Below are positions 54,087 to 63,331 of a stretch of DNA of 64,000 bases, piece by piece (within the stretch, counting starts at the first letter, position 1; each line of letters begins with the position of its first letter). This stretch comes from Bacillus sp. F19. GTDB taxonomy: Bacteria > Bacillota > Bacilli > Bacillales > Bacillaceae. The notes below the pieces were generated by a model. That model saw only the letters and a program-made list of their open reading frames with translations. It ran no database searches and had not been told where the DNA came from. The stretch lies in assembly GCA_023823795.1 (NCBI GenBank), contig CP085710.1:1700001-1764000 (forward strand). Reading direction: 5' to 3'. The translations under genes were made by a program, and so were the position numbers.

Positions 54087-55583
54087 GTGGTGGAAATCGT
54101 GAACAAGATGTATAAGCAGAATGGCAAACCAAAACAGTCGATGGCTGAAATCATTACTTGCTTCAAGGCCTCGTCTGATTTTGTCCAATATGAGCACAAT
54201 GCAAAAGAGATTACATTCTGGGTGTCTTACATTCGGACAGTTGCAGATCCGCAGCTTTTGCATGAGAGCATATTAGCTCCTCTGCTCAAGGAGAAATGGA
54301 ATACTCTTCATCAACTGAAAGAAATTGTACCAATTGAAGAAATCATTTTCACGATTGACACGGATATTGTTTCGGAGAAATTGCTGGATGGCTATGTCAT
54401 TATTTCATTCTCTGAATATGGAAGTCCATGTGCATTATTAAGAGCTACATTGAATAAAGCAAGGGACATCTCACTGCCAGAAGTTGAATTCAGTGTAGTA
54501 GGTCCGAAAGAAGCATTTGTAGAAGCGATTGAATTTAATATCAATTTGATTCGTAAAAGAATACAAGTGCCGCAGCTGCGAATAAAAGAAATGCAAATTG
54601 GTGATTTGTCCAAAACAAAAGTTGCTGTTCTTTATATTGACAGCATAGCAGATGAAGAAAATGTAAACACGATCACGCAGCGGTTAAGAGATATTACGTA
54701 TGATCAAATAGGGGACAGCGGCTATGTGGCCCAATTCATTTCGGATAATCATAATTCTCCTTTTCCTCAGGTGCTTGATTCTGAACGCCCTGACAGGATA
54801 GCTGCTGTGCTCGCAGAAGGAAAAGTAGCTGTTATTGTTGATGGATCGCCGCAGATCTTAATTGGACCGACAACTCTAGTAGAATTTTTCTCATCCTTCG
54901 AAGATTATTATTTAAATTGGGTTCTAGCATCTTTTTTCAGGCTGATCAGAGTGTTTGCTGTAGCGTTTTCCATTCTGGTTACGCCAGTATATGTAGCGAC
55001 GCTGACGTATCATTTTGAATTAATTCCAAAGGATTTGCTGAACACGCTTGTAACATCCAGGCGTGAAATTCCTTTGCCTCCTATTTTGGAAGCACTGTTT
55101 TTGGAGCTTACGATTGAGCTGCTGCGTGAAGCTGGAGCACGATTGCCGACAAAAGTCGGACAGACAATCGGTATCGTAGGCGGGATTGTTATTGGAACGG
55201 CATCAGTTGAAGCGGGACTGACCAGTAACGTGCTGCTGATCATCGTGGCTTTGTCTGCACTTGCATCCTTTACGACTCCGGTTTACAAGATGGGTAATAC
55301 GATTCGTCTGCTGAGATTTCCATTTTTAATTTTCGCCCAACTCTATGGTCTTCTTGGCATTGTTTTGTGTTTTTGTTTTTTAACTACTCATCTCTTGAGG
55401 CTGACATCTCTTGGAAGGCCCTTTTTGGTGCCGATCTATCCGCCCCGGAGCAGGGACCTCAAAGATGCGATTATCCGATTCCCTTTCACTACATTAAACA
55501 AAAGGCCTATGGCCCTGCGGACGAAACAGCCCGATAAATTTTCTGCAAAAAAAGCCAGACAGAAGCATGATATAGATGAATAG
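54087..55583 (+). CDS. Spore germination protein, GerA-A family
   Basis: About 498 residues. A soluble N-terminal region (about 1-270) with the family segments RIQVPQLRIKEMQIGDLSKTKVAVLYID and AAVLAEGKVAVIVDGSPQILIGP is followed by membrane helices (NWVLASFFRLIRVFAVAFSILV, LTSNVLLIIVALSALASF). It forms the A subunit of a germinant-gated receptor in the spore inner membrane. The start is uncertain: GTG 54087, GTG 54099 and ATG 54108 are all in frame. First gene of an A-B-C operon. Confidence 0.9.
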   Translation: MVEIVNKMYKQNGKPKQSMAEIITCFKASSDFVQYEHNAKEITFWVSYIRTVADPQLLHESILAPLLKEKWNTLHQLKEIVPIEEIIFTIDTDIVSEKLLDGYVIISFSEYGSPCALLRATLNKARDISLPEVEFSVVGPKEAFVEAIEFNINLIRKRIQVPQLRIKEMQIGDLSKTKVAVLYIDSIADEENVNTITQRLRDITYDQIGDSGYVAQFISDNHNSPFPQVLDSERPDRIAAVLAEGKVAVIVDGSPQILIGPTTLVEFFSSFEDYYLNWVLASFFRLIRVFAVAFSILVTPVYVATLTYHFELIPKDLLNTLVTSRREIPLPPILEALFLELTIELLREAGARLPTKVGQTIGIVGGIVIGTASVEAGLTSNVLLIIVALSALASFTTPVYKMGNTIRLLRFPFLIFAQLYGLLGIVLCFCFLTTHLLRLTSLGRPFLVPIYPPRSRDLKDAIIRFPFTTLNKRPMALRTKQPDKFSAKKARQKHDIDE

Positions 55584-55602
55584 CAGATCGTGAGGTGTCC
55601 AG

Positions 55603-56703
55603 ATGAAAAAGATAGCAGAACGATATCAAGTCTCCCATTTTCTTGCGTTTTTTCTTATTCACTCCCTTCAGTTTGGTGTGGGAGTACTTGGCTTTCAGCG
55701 CTTTATTTCGATGGACTCCGGTCATGATGCATGGATTACGGTCCTTGCTTCAGGAGTCATTGTTCAAATCTCAATCTTTTTAATTTATCAGATCTTAAAG
55801 GATCAAGAGGGAAACATCATTGATATTCATAAAAAGATTTTTGGGAAGTGGATCGGCAATGGCTTAAATGGCATTGTCATTCTTTACTTTACGTGTCTTG
55901 CTTTTAACGTCCTCCGAACCTATATAGAAGTCATACAAGTGTGGATGTTTCCGGATTTGAAAGTCTGGATGTACAGCTTTATTTTTCTAGTTCTTGTCTA
56001 CTACATCTTAAATGGAGGGTTTCGGGTAGTAGCAGGGATTTGCTTTTTCGGTGTAGTTCTCCCCGGGTACCTGTTGTTTACATATCTGTTCACACTGAAA
56101 TTTGCGAATTATAATAACCTAATGCCATTTTTTGATCATTCCATCAGTGATCTTTTGAAAAGCACGAAGAATATGTCGCTGTCAACCCTGGGTTTTGAAG
56201 CACTGTTTATGTACTATCCTTTTCTGAAAAATCCTGAAAAATCAAAAAAGTGGGCACACATGGGTGCAGCCTATACAACTTTCTTCTATTTGATCATTAT
56301 GCTGTTCAGCATTGTTTATTTTAGTGAAGAGCAGCTTCAGAAAAACGCATGGGCAACATTGACTATGTGGAAAATTGTCGAGATGCCTTTTGTGGAAAGG
56401 TTTGAATATATCGGGATCGCAACCTGGAACCTCGTCATCCTCCCGAACGTCTGTTTAACCCTCTGGTGTGCAAGCAGAGGCATAAAACAAATTGTTAAGA
56501 TAAAACAGAAATATACAATCTTGATTGTCCTCCCCGTCTGTTATGCAGCTGTAAATTTTATTAAAGATCGTGACCAGATTAATTCTATAAATAATTTTCT
56601 TGGCGAGGTAGGTTTCTATTTCTTTATAGCTTACATTCCGTTGATGTATTTACTCACTTTAATTTACCGAAAATGGAAAGGAGGGCGTAAGGTTGAAACG
56701 TAA
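55603..56703 (+). CDS. Spore germination protein, GerA-B family (permease-like)
   Basis: 366 residues with ten membrane helices of the amino acid-polyamine-organocation fold. The first helix FLIHSLQFGVGVLGFQRFI and the GFEALFMYYPFLKNPEKSKKW loop are typical. It binds the small-molecule germinant. RBS GTGAGGTG; 19 bp after gene A and overlapping gene C by 11 bp. Confidence 0.9.
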   Translation: MKKIAERYQVSHFLAFFLIHSLQFGVGVLGFQRFISMDSGHDAWITVLASGVIVQISIFLIYQILKDQEGNIIDIHKKIFGKWIGNGLNGIVILYFTCLAFNVLRTYIEVIQVWMFPDLKVWMYSFIFLVLVYYILNGGFRVVAGICFFGVVLPGYLLFTYLFTLKFANYNNLMPFFDHSISDLLKSTKNMSLSTLGFEALFMYYPFLKNPEKSKKWAHMGAAYTTFFYLIIMLFSIVYFSEEQLQKNAWATLTMWKIVEMPFVERFEYIGIATWNLVILPNVCLTLWCASRGIKQIVKIKQKYTILIVLPVCYAAVNFIKDRDQINSINNFLGEVGFYFFIAYIPLMYLLTLIYRKWKGGRKVET

Positions 56704-57763
56704 AATGATCGTCTTTCTCATTCCGCTGCTTTTGACAGGCTGTTTAGAAAAAGAAATATTGGACGATGTCAATATTATTACAGTAATAGGCTATGACATG
56801 GAAAACTCCGATCAAATAAAAGGGACCGTTGTCATACCGGTATATACGAAGGATGCACCTGTAGAAAGTGAAATCATTGAAGACACCTCGTCCTTAGAAG
56901 TGAGCAAAGACATTTTAACTCACCTTCAGCGTAAATCATCTGACCCTCTTGTTCTGGGGAAAACTACAGTCGTCATCTATTCAGAGGAAATTGCTGAAAA
57001 AGGACTGACAAAACTGGTTGATACTCTTGAGAGAGATCCAAGTGTTGGATCGAGAGTCTATTTGACAGTTGGCAGAGAGAGTGCAAATTCCATTATGAAG
57101 GCTAAATTTGGGATCAGAGGAGCGGCTGAATATATCTCAAACCTGATCCGTCACAATATTGAAAACAGAGATATCCCAAAAACGAACCTCCACATTTTTC
57201 TGTATGACTTGTATGCACAGGACAGTGACCCCTTTTTGCCTATTTTGAAAAAGGCGGAAGGTGATATAGTTGTACTTGATGGACTTGCGTTATTTAAAGG
57301 TGACAAGATGGTCAGCGAAATACCAAATGAAAAGCTGATTTTCTTTAAACTGATTGCTGATAAATATACAGAAGGAACCTATGCACTTAAACTGCCGAAA
57401 AAGGAACAGGTGGCGATTAAAACGATTTCCTCGGACCGCAAAATAGAAGTAAATAAGAAAGATCCATCAAAATTAACCATTAAGGTGAAAATCAGCGGGA
57501 TTGTTCAGCAGTATACCGGAAACATAATCACACCTAAAATCAAAAATGGAATGGAAAAAGCGTTTGAAAAAGAGATAATAAAAGAATCTAAACAAATGAT
57601 CGAACAATTTAAAGAGCTGGACATTGATCCGCTTGGAATTCAAGATTTAATAGAAAGCCAAGTTAGAGGCTTTGGGAAAAAAGAATGGAAAGAGACCTAT
57701 CCAAAATTAAACGTAGAGATTAAACCTGAGGTTATGATTACTGAAACGGGAGTTATTGAGTAG
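56693..57763 (+). CDS. Spore germination lipoprotein, Ger(x)C family
   Basis: 356 residues. TTG start with AAAGGAGGGCG upstream, a signal peptide and lipobox LLLTGC. Domains follow the GerAC order, with IRHNIENRDIPKTNLHIFLYD in the middle and a C-terminal FEKEIIKESKQMIEQFKELDIDPLGI helix. Completes the receptor. No terminator is obvious before ykvU. Confidence 0.9.
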   Translation: MKRKMIVFLIPLLLTGCLEKEILDDVNIITVIGYDMENSDQIKGTVVIPVYTKDAPVESEIIEDTSSLEVSKDILTHLQRKSSDPLVLGKTTVVIYSEEIAEKGLTKLVDTLERDPSVGSRVYLTVGRESANSIMKAKFGIRGAAEYISNLIRHNIENRDIPKTNLHIFLYDLYAQDSDPFLPILKKAEGDIVVLDGLALFKGDKMVSEIPNEKLIFFKLIADKYTEGTYALKLPKKEQVAIKTISSDRKIEVNKKDPSKLTIKVKISGIVQQYTGNIITPKIKNGMEKAFEKEIIKESKQMIEQFKELDIDPLGIQDLIESQVRGFGKKEWKETYPKLNVEIKPEVMITETGVIE

Positions 57764-57853
57764 GGATAAACAATTATAAAAACAAATTTTAAAATAATTC
57801 AAAGACTTGTCTCATATCCTTTTAGAAAGTTCTTCCCCAAGGAGTGAGTCAGC

Positions 57854-59182
57854 ATGAATTCTTTTTTCAAAGGAACCCTTTTATTGATCGTTGCCGCTTT
57901 TTTCAGTGAATGCATCGAATTCTTCGTCAATATGATCCTCGCCAGAGAGCTTGGAGAAGAAGGGATGGGCAGGTATATGTCCATATTGCCTGTCATATTT
58001 TTAGTTGCTGTTCTTGCAAGTCTTGAACTGCCGATTTCCATTTCAAAATACATCGCTGAAAACAAACGGATCCTGCACTACAGTATGCTGCGCCACGCCC
58101 TGCAGATGACAATAGTTGTTACCCTTGCTGTACTTCTGGCAAGCGTCGTCCTTTTTTCAGCTACATCTTTGCTTGAGGGATTTCATCCGATTGTAAAATG
58201 GCTGATTATTGGCCTAATTCCCATTGCGTCGTTTTCTTCGATTGCGAGAGGATATTTTATGGGTATTCAGCAGATGGGCAAGATTGCGTTTTCTAATTTT
58301 TTAAGAAAAGCTGTGCAATTCGGTGTGCTGCTGCTCATTTTCACCATTTTTCAATTTGATCAAAATGCTTTGCTGATTGCGCTCTGTGCTTTTATAGGCA
58401 GTGAACTGATCGTATTTGTCTATTTGATCAGTATGTTTTTGGTACATATGCATGCACTGAAAAATGAGAACAACACATTTACAACCGGTAAACATGCAAG
58501 GCAAAAGCTGCTGTCTGTATCCCTTCCGACTACAGGCCTGAGAATTTTTCATGCCATTACGAATGCGATACAGCCTTTTTTGATCCAAACAGCCCTAATT
58601 ACTGCAGGGTTCGGAACGGTTGCTGCAACTGAGCATTTTGGCATGCTGACTGGAGTGGCGATGACAATTGGCTTCTTTCCAGCATTTATCGCCCATTCCT
58701 TAATGATCATGCTGATTCCAAACGTTTCTGATTCATACTCAAAGCAGGATACGAAGACGCTGCGGGTTCTGCTGCAGCAATCGATGTCTTTTACGATGCT
58801 TTACGGTATACCGGCCGTTTTTATTATTTATCTCTTTGCAGAACCGCTGACATCTCTGTTTTTCTCATCTGATCAGGCAGCCTTTTATCTGAAGCTTCTG
58901 TGGCCATACTTTTTGTTTCATTTTTTCGTCATTCCCATGCAGGCTTATTTAATTGGACTTGGTCTTGTAAAAGATGCTTTTTACCATACTGTCTGGTCGC
59001 ATATTGTCTCGTTTAGCATGATGTTTTTGCTTGGTTCACAGCCCTCGCTGCAAATGGCTGGGATTATTCTTGGCATGAATACAGGCATTGTGTTATTAAC
59101 GCTCATGCATTATGTGACAATCTGCCAGAAAATCGGGATTACACTGTGGCTTACAGAGCGCAGAGACAGTGTTTACCGATGA
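57854..59182 (+). CDS. ykvU: SpoVB-like polysaccharide/lipid flippase family protein YkvU
   Basis: 442 residues with 12-14 membrane helices of the MATE/MVF-like PST family (VAAFFSECIEFFVNMILARELGEEGMGRY at the N-terminus). B. subtilis YkvU is a spore-membrane protein of this class, and it follows ykvT there. RBS AAGGAGTGA. Substrate unknown; a cell-wall or spore-coat precursor is plausible. Confidence 0.83.
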   Translation: MNSFFKGTLLLIVAAFFSECIEFFVNMILARELGEEGMGRYMSILPVIFLVAVLASLELPISISKYIAENKRILHYSMLRHALQMTIVVTLAVLLASVVLFSATSLLEGFHPIVKWLIIGLIPIASFSSIARGYFMGIQQMGKIAFSNFLRKAVQFGVLLLIFTIFQFDQNALLIALCAFIGSELIVFVYLISMFLVHMHALKNENNTFTTGKHARQKLLSVSLPTTGLRIFHAITNAIQPFLIQTALITAGFGTVAATEHFGMLTGVAMTIGFFPAFIAHSLMIMLIPNVSDSYSKQDTKTLRVLLQQSMSFTMLYGIPAVFIIYLFAEPLTSLFFSSDQAAFYLKLLWPYFLFHFFVIPMQAYLIGLGLVKDAFYHTVWSHIVSFSMMFLLGSQPSLQMAGIILGMNTGIVLLTLMHYVTICQKIGITLWLTERRDSVYR

Positions 59183-59279
59183 TTCTGAAAGATTGCAATA
59201 CATTTGCTAGTTTGATAATAAGAAAAAAGATTGAAAAAGCACTTGTCCCGCTGTAAAATACGAAGATAACTTCATACGT

Positions 59280-59355
59280 TTTCCTTATATAATCATGGAG
59301 ATATGGTCCATAAGTTTCTACCTGGCAGCCTTAAAGTGCCGGACTATAAGGAGAG
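59280..59355 (+). promoter_or_regulatory. Guanine-type purine riboswitch
   Basis: TATAATCATGGAGATATGG, TCCATAAGTTTCTACC, TGGCAGCC and TGCCGGACTATAAGG give the three-way junction with the two kissing loops (P2 and P3). The discriminating base near the end of J3-1 reads C (GGACTA), which points to guanine or hypoxanthine, not adenine. Confidence 0.92.
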
Positions 59356-59376
59356 TACGAACAGGTTGTCTGACGC

Positions 59377-59432
59377 AGAGGTCATTGTTCAAGCTTTCTT
59401 TATAAAGTCTTGAACAGAGGCCTCTTTTTTTA
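59377..59432 (+). terminator. Riboswitch terminator before the nucleoside transporter
   Basis: AGAGGTC-N4-TTCAAG pairs with CTTGAAC-AGA-GGCCTCT, followed by TTTTTTTATT. A separate hairpin AGATGT-CAG-ACATCT lies at 59442-59456. Confidence 0.88.
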
Positions 59433-59488
59433 TTTATTTTTAGATGTCAGACATCTGACCGCGCTAATCATGATTGGAAAACGAACTG

Positions 59489-60709
59489 ATGACTTTAATA
59501 GATGGGGGCATTCATTTGACTATTTTATATGGAATCTTATCTCTTGCAGGTATATTATTTCTTGGCTGGCTTTTAAGCAGCAATCGCAAAAGCATTCCCT
59601 GGAAAACAATCGGCATTGGATTATTGCTTGAAGCTGCTTTAATTTTATTTGTCATGAAAGTGAAAGCGGGAGAGATGATCTTAGAGAAAGCGGCATTTGC
59701 TGTTCAAAAAATCATTGATTTCAGCAGCGAAGGCATTGAATTTGTGTTTGGCGGTTTTTATGGTGAAGGTTCAAACATCACATTTGTTTTTGCGATAAAT
59801 GTACTTGCTGTCATTATCTTTATTTCTGCACTTATATCCGCACTTTATTATTTGAGAATTATTCCTTTTGTTGTAAGAATTATTGGTTTATCGATTGGGA
59901 AACTCCTTGGAACAACCAAGGTTGAAACGTTCAGTGCTGTCGGAAATTCCTTTTTAGGACTAGTTGAAGCACCGCTGCTGGTGCGTCCGTATTTGAAGGA
60001 TTTAACACGATCCGAATTATTTGCGGTTATGGTAGGAGGCACGGCTTCTGCCAGCGGGGCGATACTTGTAGGGTATTCACTGATGGGAATCGACATGAAA
60101 TATCTTCTTATCTCCGTTTTCAGCGTTCCTTTTGTTTCATTGATCATCGCCAAATTGCTTGAGCCTGAAACAGAGGTTTCCAAAACAAATGACAATGTTG
60201 CCATGGAAAAAACAAAGCATGCGAATGTATTTGAAGCGATTGCTGAAGGAGCCGTAAGCGGTGTAACTCTCGCTTTGAACATTGGAGGTCTGCTGATTGC
60301 ATTTATTAGCATCCTCGCCTTGATCAATGGAGGACTTGGTCTGATCGGAACGGACTTGTCCACAATCTTTGGATATGTGTTTTACCCATTTGCTATCATG
60401 ATCGGGATTCCGTTTGAGGATGCTTTCAAAGCAGCTTCTATTATCGGAACGAAATTATCAGTCAATGAATTTGTTGCATATCTTGACTTAAGTAAAATGA
60501 TTGATGAGTTAGCTCCTAAAACAGTAGCCATTCTATCGATTACTCTTTGTAACTTTGCCAATCTGTCTTCCATCGGCCAGCTGATCGTAGGTTTAGGATC
60601 ACTTGAGCCGACGAAGCGTTCCCTTGTATCAAAACTTGGATTAAAAGCGATAATAGGCGGAACATTAGCAAGTTTTATTACAGCAGTATTAGTAGGAATG
60701 TTTATGTAG
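59489..60709 (+). CDS. nupG: Purine nucleoside transporter, NupC/NupG family
   Basis: About 406 residues, concentrative nucleoside transporter. Family motifs: FSAVGNSFLGLVEAPLLVRPYL, TRSELFAVMVGGTASASGAILVGY and the C-terminal FANLSSIGQLIVGLGSLEP. The guanine riboswitch in its leader matches B. subtilis nupG (yxjA), so purine nucleosides are the probable cargo. ATG 59489 is preferred; TTG 59474 is in frame upstream. Ends in a terminator. Confidence 0.88.
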   Translation: MTLIDGGIHLTILYGILSLAGILFLGWLLSSNRKSIPWKTIGIGLLLEAALILFVMKVKAGEMILEKAAFAVQKIIDFSSEGIEFVFGGFYGEGSNITFVFAINVLAVIIFISALISALYYLRIIPFVVRIIGLSIGKLLGTTKVETFSAVGNSFLGLVEAPLLVRPYLKDLTRSELFAVMVGGTASASGAILVGYSLMGIDMKYLLISVFSVPFVSLIIAKLLEPETEVSKTNDNVAMEKTKHANVFEAIAEGAVSGVTLALNIGGLLIAFISILALINGGLGLIGTDLSTIFGYVFYPFAIMIGIPFEDAFKAASIIGTKLSVNEFVAYLDLSKMIDELAPKTVAILSITLCNFANLSSIGQLIVGLGSLEPTKRSLVSKLGLKAIIGGTLASFITAVLVGMFM

Positions 60710-60715
60710 GAGAGA

Positions 60716-60743
60716 AAAGCACCTTGCTTAAGGTGCTTTTTCT
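60716..60743 (+). terminator. Terminator after nupG
   Basis: AAAAGCACCTT-GCT-TAAGGTGCTTTT followed by TCTTATTTT. Confidence 0.9.
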
Positions 60744-60814
60744 TATTTTCTTTTTCATGAAAATGACATTTATGGAAACACTGAAAGAACTACCTGGCAT
60801 CGGAGTTGTTTGAC

Positions 60815-61188
60815 ATGTTTTTTAAGCAAAAGCAGACAGGGGACAGCATACTGCCTCCTTCGGTTCAAGAAGTAAGAGATAGACTGACAAACACGATGTC
60901 CAGTAATCCGGATCTGACCGCACCAGACAAGTCCCTGATTTCAATGTCGACCTTAAGATGGAAGCGAGGCTGCTTGAAGTATCTGAAGAACTGGTTTCAG
61001 ACCAGCAAATTACGACGAAGGTTTTAGAAAAGGCCATCAAACACACGATCAATTCAGAAACAAAGAAATTAATAGAGATTTTAAAGGGAAAAGGATCAGA
61101 TCCTGCCGGTTTCGGTATAACGTACAAGAGTACATTCGATAAAAGTGATCTTTCCAAGGAGCAATGGAGGATCCTTACCAGAAGATGA
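60815..61188 (+). pseudogene. Fused remnant of a gerA-type germination operon
   Basis: The first frame starts at ATG 60815 (MFFKQKQTGDSILPPSVQEV ... SSNPDL, possibly a GerA-A N-terminus). Near 60930 the reading shifts to a second frame giving PDFNVDLKMEARLLEVSEEL ... TTKVLEKAIKHTINSETKK ... SDPAGFG, which matches the last 80 residues of Ger(x)C proteins. Gene A start and gene C end are thus joined, as if one deletion had removed everything between. Assignment of the N-terminal part is weaker. Confidence 0.55.
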
Positions 61189-61341
61189 CCTTAACAACTG
61201 TCATAAAAGTTTCAGTCATAAGCATAGGTGTAATGGATTAAAGAAGAATAGATCCCGCTTCTTTTTTTGATGGACAATTTCTAAATAAGCGCCTGCAGAG
61301 CGTAAATTAAATTGTATCTTAAAAAGACGGGAGGTAATCAA

Positions 61342-61704
61342 ATGGGGATAAAAACCATCAAGATTTCTGTTCTATACTTGGCTCTAGGTCTTCTGCTCAG
61401 TCTTTATATGTCGATTGCTGATGATTATACGCTCACTCCAGTTCACGTCCATATTAATTTACTCGGATGGACGACACTTACGATTGCCGGAATTTTATAT
61501 TATTTATTCCCTGAGTTAACGGATCATTTTTTGGCAAAGGCTCACTTTTGGCTTCATAATATCGGACTGCCGCTAATGATGATTGGCCTTGTATTTACTG
61601 TTTCGGGAACGAACAGACTCTTGCTGCTTACAATCATCGGATCATTCGCAACGGTGATCGGCCTTTTATTTTTTGTGTATAATGTTTTGGTGAATTTAAA
61701 GTAG
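61342..61704 (+). CDS. Small four-helix membrane protein (cytochrome oxidase-I-like)
   Basis: 120 residues, four membrane helices with several His (PVHVHINLLGWTTL, AKAHFWLHNIGLPLMM), reminiscent of a segment of heme-copper oxidase subunit I. Such stand-alone proteins are seen in bacilli without known function. ATG 61342 has GGGAGG upstream. Followed by a terminator. Confidence 0.72.
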   Translation: MGIKTIKISVLYLALGLLLSLYMSIADDYTLTPVHVHINLLGWTTLTIAGILYYLFPELTDHFLAKAHFWLHNIGLPLMMIGLVFTVSGTNRLLLLTIIGSFATVIGLLFFVYNVLVNLK

Positions 61705-61710
61705 AAAAAG

Positions 61711-61742
61711 AAGAAGGAAGCATTCTGGAATGCTTCCTTTTC
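61711..61742 (+). terminator. Terminator
   Basis: AAGGAAGCATT-CTGG-AATGCTTCCTT followed by TTCAGTT. Confidence 0.85.
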
Positions 61743-61764
61743 AGTTAAGCTATTGTAATTTAAA

Positions 61765-61885
61765 AATTTTGCTCGTTTGATGGCAAGCAGATCGCCTAAC
61801 TCCATGGTCCAAAAAAGTCAGACCCGGACTTTTCTGTCGAATCCTTATCTGCCTTTTGGAGCGGGCCTTTGCGCTTGCACTTATC
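61765..61885. repeat. Dispersed intergenic repeat, copy 4
   Basis: Contains TTTGATGGCAAGCAG, GCCTAACTCCATGG, AAAAAAGTCAGACCCGGACT (hairpin), TTATCTGCCTTTTGGAGCGG and CTTTGCGCTTGCAC. It is the fullest match to the copies at 10160 and 34678. Confidence 0.7.
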
Positions 61886-62020
61886 TTAATTCTTATAGGT
61901 GAATTCCTGATATTTGCCGGTACCACTGCACTGCAGGCACTTTTTCGCAAGGGGAATGAAGGGATTCGTTCTGATTTTGCCTGCTCCGCTGCAATGTCTG
62001 CAAATGACGACTAGTGCCAT
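61886..62020 (-). CDS. Mini zinc-ribbon-like protein, 44 residues
   Basis: ATG 62020 with GAGGAGGA upstream. The peptide has two CxxC pairs spaced as in DnaJ-type zinc modules: CRHCSGAGK (residues 7-15) and CLQCSGTGK (28-36). It probably binds one zinc. Too short for most gene finders. Function unknown; a nucleic-acid or chaperone-adaptor role is only a guess. Confidence 0.65.
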   Translation of the reverse strand: MALVVICRHCSGAGKIRTNPFIPLAKKCLQCSGTGKYQEFTYKN

Positions 62021-62087
62021 CTACATGTCCTCCTCTCAAAATAGAAAAGCTGACTTCTGCTTCTATTTTGGGGATAAAACGGTGTTT

Positions 62088-62639
62088 TTATACTTTTTTT
62101 GCAGATCCATCAAGCCATTCTTCTCTAAGCATGCACATCTTGATGGAGTCGTAATAGGAACCTTTGTAATATCTGCACTTGCGGATTCTGCCTTCCTCTC
62201 TCATACCTGTTTTTTCAGCCGCTCTGATCATTCTTGTATTTCCTGACCAGGTTGTTAAACCGATTCGAATCAGCTTATATTTATCGAACAAATGCTGAAT
62301 CCAAAGCTTCAAGGCTTCCGTGCCGTCACCTCTATGCCAATTAGCCGGCTGATAAATAACAATGCCAACTTCAAGCCAGTTTGATGGCTGATGTTCCCAG
62401 TAGCAGGTTACTCCCGGTAGGTACAATGACAAGAAAAATTTTGAAAAACAAAAAAAGAAAGAAATGAAAGATCCGAATCCGAACAAGCTCTACATAGAAG
62501 TAGAGCAGCAGTTAATCGTCATGAAAGGGGGCATCCATTTTTTCCATTCAGGCTCTGTCTGTCCATTTATAAACTCCCATAATAATGGGATATCCTCAGG
62601 TTTTAATCTTCTCAATGTCACTTTTTTCTCATGAAGCAT
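62088..62639 (-). pseudogene. GNAT acetyltransferase gene broken by an internal inversion
   Basis: N-terminal part (MLHEKKVTLRRLKPEDIPLL ... EPEWKKWMPPF) and C-terminal part (YWEHQPSNWLEVGIVIY ... TTWSGNTRMIRAAEKTGM ... YYDSIKM) are on the minus strand and typical of RimL-like acetyltransferases. Between them, 62425-62522 makes no sense on the minus strand but reads KKKEMKDPNPNKLYIEVEQQ on the plus strand, the family's missing beta-strand segment. AATGAC and GTCAT flank it. The gene is disrupted by this about 98-bp inversion plus small changes at the junctions. Confidence 0.75.
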
Positions 62640-62937
62640 CCTATAACCAACTCCTTTATTAAGATTTTCTGTATCTTTTAATGGATTCCTTTTCCTTAAT
62701 AGTTATTATTTGTGAAGAGTGAAGGAAACCATTTCTTTTTCCCTAAACTGATTGAATTCTCTTTAAAGCATCAGGAATAAAAGATTTCTTCAACCATAAG
62801 TAGGGTGCTATGAAACTAGATTTACAAAACTGACATTCAGTCTTAACAATCATATTAAATAGGCTTAAACTGCTCTTTTCAATCATGAATTATATTGAAG
62901 ATGAAGGAAAAAAACACATTGGAGAAGAAATTTGGAA

Positions 62938-63308
62938 ATGAGAAAAACTGTCATTGGACTATTTCTTGTTATGATGGGACTGGTTTAATTGAGGGACAGG
63001 CTCCCGGGAAAGCTGGGTATCCTGAAACAGGAGATCATGTCAGGGACGCGATTGCTGCCGGGCATTCCGATGTGTGTACGATTGAACTTAATGGAGCAGA
63101 GGAGTGTAGGGAAGAGAGCCTTGCCGGAATCCCTACTAAGACCGGTTACGATCGTGATGAATGGCCGATGGCTATGTGCGAAGAAGGAGTGGCAGGTGCA
63201 TCAGTCTGTTATGTCACTCCATCTGATAATCGCGGAGCAGGCGCATGGGTCGGCAATCAGTTCGAGGATTATCCTGACGGCACAAGGGTTTTATTTATCA
63301 CTGACTGA
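62938..63308 (+). pseudogene. nucA: NucA/NucB-type DNA-entry nuclease, frameshifted
   Basis: ATG 62938 begins a signal peptide ([16 protein letters not shown]) that runs into a stop. From about 62980 a second frame encodes the nuclease: [21 protein letters not shown], then [15 protein letters not shown] and [13 protein letters not shown]. Adding one T in the GGTTTAATTG stretch joins both as one 123-residue protein. The frame continuous from 62895 has a non-homologous N-terminus. It is followed by the inhibitor gene comJ, as in B. subtilis. Either inactivated or a sequencing slip. Confidence 0.75.
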
Positions 63309-63331
63309 ATTTCGTGATGGAGTGTGAGTAA

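Noticed and set aside
62425-62522. The GNAT inversion as a phase-variation switch
   Set aside because: The inverted repeats are only 5-6 bp and no invertase gene is near; a single rearrangement event is simpler.
62895-62980. N-terminal extension of the NucA frame from 62895 as genuine protein
   Set aside because: It lacks a signal peptide and family similarity, while the other frame encodes a good signal peptide at the right place.
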